This document shows, one piece after another, positions 59,263 through 64,000 of a DNA stretch of 64,000 nt. Both the position numbers and the translations under genes were made by a program. Where the stretch lies: assembly GCF_021261325.1 (NCBI RefSeq), contig NZ_JAJSBI010000039.1, positions 1 to 64,000 on the forward strand. The letters run 5' to 3'. Every line of letters begins with the position of its first letter. Positions within the stretch are counted from its first letter, which is position 1. The notes below the pieces were generated by a model. The model was not told where the DNA came from. It searched no databases and saw only the letters and a list, made by a program, of their open reading frames with translations. Source of the DNA: Streptomyces guryensis (GTDB taxonomy: Bacteria; Actinomycetota; Actinomycetes; Streptomycetales; Streptomycetaceae).

Positions 59263-60641
59263 GCCGACAGGCCGGTGCCCTCGCCGTCCCGGATACGGCG
59301 GCGCCACATGTGGCCGAAGACGTCCTCGGCGAGGGTAAGCAGCCGGTCGTGCGAGGCGAGGTTGCGCGAGAGCGCGCGCAGCTGGATGGTCCGCTTCAGC
59401 AGCTGCGCCGAGAAGTCGTGCATGGACCACGTCAGCGGCGGGCCGAGCCGCTCGCTGCCCTGCACAACCTCGCGCGTCATCCGGCTGGTGATACGGCCGC
59501 GTTCGACGAGGCGTTCCATGACGGCGACGGGGCACGAGCAGCCGTCGTTGGTGGCCTGGTGGCGCATCAGGTCGTGGACGAGGATGGCGGCGACAGAGAG
59601 GGAGAAGTACTCGGACTCCAGTTCCTGTCCCGTCGTACGCCAGGGGATGTCCTCCAGGGGCCAGCGGTCGGGGTCGAAGCGGGCGATGCCCGACCAGTAC
59701 TGCTGGGTCAGCTCCCAGCGCAGCCGCAGCGCCTCGGCGAGCTTCTGCTGTTCGGCGTTGAGCAGGCCCAGGGTGAGGGTGCGCTCGGAGAACAGGTCCT
59801 GGATACCGTCGAGGGCGACCACGGTGAAGTAGAGATACGGCACCGGGTCGGCGGCACCCTTGGGCTGCGGCCCGATGGGTTCGTCGGTCTCGACCTCGGG
59901 GGCGTCCTGCACCAGGCTCCACGACCAGCCGCACTCGAAGAACTGGTTCTCGTCCTTGAGGCCCGCCTGGACGTCGATACCGAGGGAGAGGCTCTCCACG
60001 ATCGCGGCGCGCAGCGCACGGAAGCGGCTCTGGTACATGCTCAGCACCTGCCGCTGCGACAGCCGTCCCTGGCCGAGGAGTTCGACCAGGTTGCGGCCCT
60101 GGGCGGAGTCGGCGTCGAAGGCGTTGACGGTGAAGGAGCGCAGCAGGCTCACCATGGCGGCGGTGAGCCGGTTGCTGGTGGCCGAACGCAGCTCGGCGAT
60201 CGTCTCCTGGATGTCGCTGCGTCTGGTCCTGGTCTCGTAGACCTTGAGGAAGCCGAGCGTCGCCAGGCAGAGAGTGATCGACATGGAGAAGGAGTCGACC
60301 ACGCCGAGCCGGCGCTGTTCCTCGGTGGGCTCCCCCTGGGCCTTGTCCTGGGATCCGAAGTAGTAACCCCCGGCGAAGGTGGGCCTGTTGTCCTCGCCGG
60401 TGTGGGTGCGCATGAAATCGGACGCGGCCTTGACGAGGTTGGCCGGGAGGTCGAGCCGCCCACCGGCCTTCCTCAGGGCCTGCTGGACGTCCTCCTGTGT
60501 GGTGTCCGGGTCGTCCAGCCGGAACGCGGGGATCTCGAAGTCCTGCGCCAGCTGCGCCCCGAGTCCCGCCAGGGCGCCTGACGTGGAAACGCCTAGAATC
60601 CCCAGCTCTCTGTTCACTGTGAGCCGCCTACGGGCGGTCAT
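59211..60641 (-). CDS. Hypothetical protein, ends probably truncated
   Basis: A 476-aa predominantly helical protein. The body from GALAGLGAQLAQDFEIPAFR to MWRRRIRDGEGTGL is coherent, with FNEDQ-like low cysteine content and a SCPVAVMERLVERGRITSRM segment. The N-terminus (VNRELGILGVSTS) uses unusual codons such as CTA. The C-terminus SASAESSLWMSKLWHSSK is antisense to the facing ORF at 59104-59262. Both edges look like junctions. No ribosome binding site is convincing at ATG 60641; a GTG at 60618 is an alternative. I do not recognise the family; it may relate to conserved actinobacterial clusters of unknown function. Confidence 0.5.
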   Translation of the reverse strand: MTARRRLTVNRELGILGVSTSGALAGLGAQLAQDFEIPAFRLDDPDTTQEDVQQALRKAGGRLDLPANLVKAASDFMRTHTGEDNRPTFAGGYYFGSQDKAQGEPTEEQRRLGVVDSFSMSITLCLATLGFLKVYETRTRRSDIQETIAELRSATSNRLTAAMVSLLRSFTVNAFDADSAQGRNLVELLGQGRLSQRQVLSMYQSRFRALRAAIVESLSLGIDVQAGLKDENQFFECGWSWSLVQDAPEVETDEPIGPQPKGAADPVPYLYFTVVALDGIQDLFSERTLTLGLLNAEQQKLAEALRLRWELTQQYWSGIARFDPDRWPLEDIPWRTTGQELESEYFSLSVAAILVHDLMRHQATNDGCSCPVAVMERLVERGRITSRMTREVVQGSERLGPPLTWSMHDFSAQLLKRTIQLRALSRNLASHDRLLTLAEDVFGHMWRRRIRDGEGTGLSASAESSLWMSKLWHSSK

Positions 60642-60692
60642 GTTTGCGCCCGGTGGGGACCAAACCACCCGAAATGGTCTCGCCTGCCACAG

Positions 60693-60732
60693 AAGTCGGA
60701 ACCTAGTTCCAGGAATTAGGTTCCGACTTTTT
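60693..60732 (+). terminator. Orphan intrinsic terminator with T-run
   Basis: AAGTCGGAACCTA (60693-60705) pairs perfectly with TAGGTTCCGACTT (60717-60729), and TTTTT ends at 60732. The inner TTCC/GGAA extends the dyad. It reads rightward but no plus-strand gene ends before it. The gap 60733-61148 shows nothing else. Confidence 0.8.
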
Positions 60733-61148
60733 GGTGATTCGAGTTGTCCGCGAACCCCTGCAAGGATTCAGGCACGGCCAACGCCACAAGGCATTTCCCG
60801 GCCGTTGGAGATCCGCTTTCCGGTCTCCCGCTAATCAAGCAAGGGGGCGATGGCCTTGATATGAGTAACGGCCACTGAAGCTCGACCGTTGCGCACTATG
60901 CCGCAGGTTGAGCATGAACGCTGGATTCGGCGCCGACGCGAAGCGCGATCGAATTCTCCTGTAACCGAGAATCACGACGGACGGTGGCCACAAGGCTCCG
61001 GCCTGATCCTCGAATTCTCCGGCAGCCGTCGATAAAGTCCGCGGGAGGAATCCCCCCTCTTCCCGCGAAGGGGTGGCGCGGACCCCGACCCCACGGGCCG
61101 CGCCACCCAATCTCTCGAAATCCCGTGCACCAAGGTTGTGGTTCCCGC

Positions 61149-61751
61149 ATGCCTCGATACACCCGTTTCATACCTATATATGCCGCAATGGGGATAGTCG
61201 GTTCTCTGGCTGTCCTGTCGACCGGCTGCTCCAGTCCGGACAACGGCCAATCAAAGACCACGACCACACAGCCACACTCCGTCTCGGCGGGCATCACCAA
61301 CGCGACCTCGCCGAGCCCGGGAAGCCCTGTACCACCGCCAACTTCCGTCTTGCCGAAGGACGTTGAGCACACGGCAAGGGCCTTCACCGCAGCCTACGCC
61401 GAGCACGACGCACGCGACGGCAAGGACAGCTCGTACGCCGATGCCGGCGCGCGGGCGGCCAAGCTCGCCTCCGGTGAGCTGGTAGGCATCCTGAGCCAGA
61501 AGCGGCCGGGCCAAGACGCCCCGTGGGCAGCCCTTCGCGCCGAGAAGGCGCGTCAGACGGTGAAGATCGCCTCAGTCGTGGTCCCCGACGGCGCACCCTC
61601 CGTCAGTTGCTCCTCGGCCCTCGTACGAGTCGGCTACACCCTCACGACAACCCCGAAGTCCGGCCAGGCAAGTCACAGCAGCGGACAACTCGTCCTGCGC
61701 ATGGAGCACACCTCCGACGGCTGGCGCGTCACCGCCCTGCCCTGGGCGTGA
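61149..61751 (+). CDS. Lipoprotein of conjugation-like operon
   Basis: A 200-aa lipoprotein. The signal is MPRYTRFIPIYAAMGIVGSL followed by the lipobox AVLSTGC. A Thr/Ser/Pro-rich linker (GQSKTTTTQPHSVSAGITNA) leads to a folded domain with VEHTARAFTAAYAEHDARDG and VSCSSALVRVGYTLTTT. The shape, an outer-face anchored domain of about 130 residues, resembles NTF2-like or TcpC-like soluble domains of conjugation complexes. ATG 61149 is taken; the frame extends to 60984. It is 10 bp ahead of the hydrolase gene, so both probably sit in one operon. Exact family not identified. Confidence 0.75.
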   Translation: MPRYTRFIPIYAAMGIVGSLAVLSTGCSSPDNGQSKTTTTQPHSVSAGITNATSPSPGSPVPPPTSVLPKDVEHTARAFTAAYAEHDARDGKDSSYADAGARAAKLASGELVGILSQKRPGQDAPWAALRAEKARQTVKIASVVVPDGAPSVSCSSALVRVGYTLTTTPKSGQASHSSGQLVLRMEHTSDGWRVTALPWA

Positions 61752-61761
61752 CGGGGTCGCC

Positions 61762-62754
61762 GTGAACAAAGCCATACAAGGCGGCCTGGCGCTCCTCACA
61801 GCAATGATCGTTTCGGCTATGGCCCTACTGACCACGTTCGGCGGGGCTGACAGCGCCTCCGCCCAGGAAACCGGCCCAGGGGGCGACATCCTGACGGACG
61901 CCCCGGTGCCGGGCTGGGTCCGTGAACTCATCAATAAGCATGCAGGCGAGTGCCCGCAGGTCACGGCCTCCCTCTTGGCGGCTCAGCTCTTCCAGGAGTC
62001 GAGCTTCAACCGGGACGCGGAGTCCAAGGACAAGAACGGCAACCCGATCGCACTGGGAATCGCGCAGTTCACGCCTGCGACCTGGGCCGCTCACGGTGTT
62101 GACGGCGACGGAGATGGGGTCAAGGACGTCTTCAACCCCGCCGACGCTATCGCGGCGCAGGCGAAGTACGACTGCACGCTTGCCGAAGAGGTCAAGGGGG
62201 TGCCCGGGGACTCGACGGACAACATGCTCGCCGCATACAACGCGGGCGGCGGTGCCCTGATCCATTTCGGTGGTATCCCGCCTTACTCCGAGACGCGCGA
62301 CTACGTCCGGAACATCCGCCAGCTGGCGGCGAAGTGGGCCGCCGCAGTCCCGCCGAATGCCCCGGCCGGCAAGGGCGCTGCCCGCGCCATCGCCGCCGCG
62401 AAGACGGCCCTGGGCACCTGGTACCAGTGGGGCGGCAGCTGCATCTCGCCGTACAAGGGCGAGGGCGGCTGCGACTGCTCGTCGCTCACCAAGATGGCCT
62501 GGTCCTCAGCGGGCGTGAACCTCCCCCGGGTCACGTACGACCAGGTGCACGCCGGGACCGCCGTCACGAGCATTGCTCAACTCACCCCGGGTGACCTGTT
62601 GTTCAGTGTCCCCGGCAGTGCTGGGCCTGAGCACGTGGGCATGTACATCGGCGACGACCAGGTCATCGACGCCCCTCACACAGGGGCCCAGGTGCGGATC
62701 AAACCGCTCAGTTACTGGAAAGCGCAGATTATCGCGATGCGGCACGTCGGCTGA
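61762..62754 (+). CDS. Bifunctional lytic transglycosylase and NlpC/P60 peptidase (VirB1-like)
   Basis: A 330-aa exported cell-wall hydrolase. A signal anchor covers residues 5-28. The SLT-like lytic transglycosylase (residues 45-190) has catalytic Glu79 in LFQESSFNRDAES and ALGIAQFTPATWAAHGVDGD. The C-terminal NlpC/P60 domain has Cys239 in GGCDCSSLTKMAW, His291 in PEHVGMYIGDDQ and His306 in APHTGAQV. Two-domain enzymes of this type make the opening in peptidoglycan for Gram-positive conjugation machines. The GTG start at 61762 lies 10 bp past the lipoprotein gene. Confidence 0.92.
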   Translation: MNKAIQGGLALLTAMIVSAMALLTTFGGADSASAQETGPGGDILTDAPVPGWVRELINKHAGECPQVTASLLAAQLFQESSFNRDAESKDKNGNPIALGIAQFTPATWAAHGVDGDGDGVKDVFNPADAIAAQAKYDCTLAEEVKGVPGDSTDNMLAAYNAGGGALIHFGGIPPYSETRDYVRNIRQLAAKWAAAVPPNAPAGKGAARAIAAAKTALGTWYQWGGSCISPYKGEGGCDCSSLTKMAWSSAGVNLPRVTYDQVHAGTAVTSIAQLTPGDLLFSVPGSAGPEHVGMYIGDDQVIDAPHTGAQVRIKPLSYWKAQIIAMRHVG

Positions 62755-62978
62755 TCACCGCCTTATTGCCTCTTGGGGCGAAGAAGCGGTGTGCCAGTGC
62801 CCTGATATCTGCCGAAATTCCAACGCATCAGGCCTGCCTCATACAGAGCCGATAAATGCGCCGCACCCACCCGATCCATTTGAAGCCCACTCTGCGGTTG
62901 AACCTAGGCCGCTGACGCCTTCCGTGAATCGCCCGAATGGGCAAGTCCCATGAAGAACCATCCACCGAAAGGAATCCG

Positions 62979-63329
62979 ATGAATCTCCGTACCTCGCGCC
63001 TGGCCGCCTCGGCCGTGCTGGCGTTGTCGCTGACCGCAAGCGTCTCGGTGTCCGCCATCTCGACGGCCAGTGCTGCCGAGATGCCGTGCAAGCCGGGGGC
63101 CTATTTCGAAATCCACGGCAGCGGCGTGCACCTCCGCGCGGGGGCCGGTGTCGGCTACAAGTCCCTGGGCCTTTTGTACAAGGGCGACTGGGGACGAAAG
63201 CTGGAAAAGAAGGGGAGCTGGATCAAGTTGAGGCTCGGGCAGAGGTCGCGTTCGGGGCTGGCCAAGGGCACGACGGGCTGGGTCGCATCGCGATACGCCT
63301 ACGACTGCACGCCGATGCAGCTCGACTGA
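62979..63329 (+). CDS. Secreted SH3b domain protein
   Basis: A 116-aa exported protein. Signal peptide residues 1-33 (AASAVLALSLTASVSVSAIS, cleaved after SASA). The bacterial SH3 domain follows, with GVHLRAGAGVGYKSLGLLYK and KGSWIKLRLGQRS, then GTTGWVASRYAYDC. SH3b domains bind cell-wall glycopeptides. ATG 62979 is preceded by GAAAGGAA. It is 224 bp after the hydrolase gene; this gap shows no gene. Confidence 0.85.
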   Translation: MNLRTSRLAASAVLALSLTASVSVSAISTASAAEMPCKPGAYFEIHGSGVHLRAGAGVGYKSLGLLYKGDWGRKLEKKGSWIKLRLGQRSRSGLAKGTTGWVASRYAYDCTPMQLD

Positions 63330-63394
63330 TCCGGAATTTTCCACGCCCAGGGAACCCCCTCCCATTCGATATCCAAAGCAATAGAGGAAAGAAC

Positions 63395-63733
63395 ATGCAC
63401 AACTTCCTGTCGGCCGCGGCCGACCCTGCCTTGCACACGACCCTCGCCGCCGGAGTCGACGTCGTGTCCGGCGTGAAGCCGGACTGGGGCCCCTTCGGGA
63501 AGCTCGGCAACACGGCCAAGGTCATCCTCGGCGTCATCGCCGCCGTCGTCCTCGTCGTCGGCGCTGGCGCGTTCCTCGCGGGCATCGGCAAGTCCAAGGG
63601 GTGGTTCGGTGAAGGCCACTCCACCATGGAGAGCTCGCGCGGCAAGGGCATGATGGTCGGCGGTCTGACCTGCATCTTCCTCGTGGCCTCCTTCGGCACC
63701 ATCTTCGTCATCACGTACGGCATGGGTGTGTGA
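63395..63733 (+). CDS. Two-TM small membrane protein (VirB2/TrbC-like)
   Basis: A 112-aa protein. A hydrophilic N-terminus of 35 residues is followed by two hydrophobic helices: VILGVIAAVVLVVGAGAFLAGI and MMVGGLTCIFLVASFGTIFVI in shortened form. They are joined by a Gly/Lys-rich cytoplasmic loop (GKSKGWFGEGHSTMESSRGK). This size and topology is that of T4SS pilin-like VirB2/TrbC proteins. ATG 63395 follows GAGGAAAG. Its position after the cell-wall hydrolase fits a conjugation operon. Identity is by topology only. Confidence 0.65.
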   Translation: MHNFLSAAADPALHTTLAAGVDVVSGVKPDWGPFGKLGNTAKVILGVIAAVVLVVGAGAFLAGIGKSKGWFGEGHSTMESSRGKGMMVGGLTCIFLVASFGTIFVITYGMGV

Positions 63734-63736
63734 CCC

Positions 63737-64000
63737 ATGACCTCCCGATCCCGAAGGAGGAACGACTCCTCCAGGAAGGCGGCCGGAGCAGGCAAGCCGT
63801 CGGCCAAGCTCTGGGGCGTCGCACTCGCCGGGGCAGCAATGGTCACTGCGGCCGGAGTGATCGTCAGTCTGGCCACGGGCAACCCCCGCGCCTCCGCTCC
63901 GACCGCGTCAGCACCTGCCCACTCGGCACCGCAGAAGGGCGGAGTGGGCATACGTGAGCTGGATGGCGTCCCCGTGGGCTACCCGCACACACAGGCCGGC
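63737..64000 (+). CDS. Membrane-anchored protein, cut by window edge
   Basis: A partial gene; ATG 63737 lies 3 bp past the previous stop. It has a basic head MTSRSRRRNDSSRKAAGAGK, then a TM segment LWGVALAGAAMVTAAGVIVS and an outside Ala/Ser/Pro linker. A conserved-looking IRELDGVPVGYPHTQAG opens a folded domain at the right edge. The layout recalls a conjugation assembly protein with a single N-terminal TM. Sequence continues beyond the window. Confidence 0.7.
   Translation, partial: MTSRSRRRNDSSRKAAGAGKPSAKLWGVALAGAAMVTAAGVIVSLATGNPRASAPTASAPAHSAPQKGGVGIRELDGVPVGYPHTQAG

Noticed and set aside
59062-59934. Minus-strand frame of 290 codons rich in Arg/Pro
   Set aside because: It is a frame-shifted shadow of the gene at 59211-60641.

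Overview
The window is high-GC actinobacterial DNA and almost certainly Streptomyces. Genes show strong G/C third-position bias, GTG starts are frequent, and the gene order rsh, dapF, miaA, miaB, gluABCD, cysteine dioxygenase/rhodanese, recX, recA, DUF3046 is the familiar Streptomyces core arrangement. RecA, RecX, HflX, MiaA, MiaB, DapF and GluABCD are recognisable from motifs alone. No rRNA, intact tRNA or cas gene is visible.

Region 1 (about 0.1-10.9 kb) is an accessory islet bounded by two copies of a 123-bp direct repeat (122-244 and 10776-10898, 5 mismatches). It holds two tandem YbjQ-domain proteins plus a small companion, a large LAL-type LuxR regulator, a GNAT acetyltransferase and a DHFR-family reductase. 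It also holds decaying DNA: an IS630-type transposase broken by frameshifts, and a frameshifted multi-TM protein joined in frame to the C-terminal part of a CHAT domain. A secreted trypsin-like lipoprotein and a dead IS30-type element (12363-13584) follow.

Region 2 (13.6-44.5 kb) is conserved chromosome. It carries hflX, an M1 aminopeptidase, an RSH (p)ppGpp protein, dapF, miaA, an MT0933-type antitoxin-like gene, an extradiol-dioxygenase-like gene and miaB. Two two-component systems, a KhtT/KhtU-like antiporter pair, a MazG-like hydrolase and a TAXI binding protein follow. Next come the glutamate ABC transporter gluABCD, an FAD monooxygenase, cysteine dioxygenase with rhodanese, recX-recA, an AI-2E-type exporter and DUF3046. 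Several intergenic hairpins terminate these operons, and a 66-bp-period repeat array lies at 28.67-29.02 kb.

Region 3 (44.6 kb to the right edge) is an integrative and conjugative element whose right end lies outside the window. A tyrosine integrase ends only 63 bp from the DUF3046 start and is followed by an excisionase-like gene, a tRNA T-arm fragment and a degenerate type I-E-like CRISPR array with no cas genes. Next is a module ImmA/IrrE protease - MAB_1171c-like membrane protein - amidohydrolase - convergent double-HTH XRE repressor, which resembles the ImmA/ImmR switch of ICEBs1 with two extra genes inserted. A sigma70-type promoter beside the repressor probably drives a tightly packed rightward operon. 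That operon contains small regulators, a WhiB-like protein, a lambda-O/P-like pair (an initiator-like gene with perfect palindromes inside it, then a DnaC-like ATPase), DUF4326 and a DUF2637 (SpdB-like) membrane protein. A scarred stretch (58.2-60.7 kb) carries tiny membrane ORFs and truncated genes. The window ends in a secretion/conjugation operon: lipoprotein, VirB1-like SLT + NlpC/P60 hydrolase, SH3 protein, a VirB2-like two-TM protein and a membrane-anchored protein cut by the window edge.

The strongest candidates for something undescribed are the ImmA/MAB_1171c/amidohydrolase/XRE switch, the palindromes buried in the initiator gene, and the orphan CRISPR-like array at the element's left end. 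All assignments come from reading the sequence; no database search was possible.
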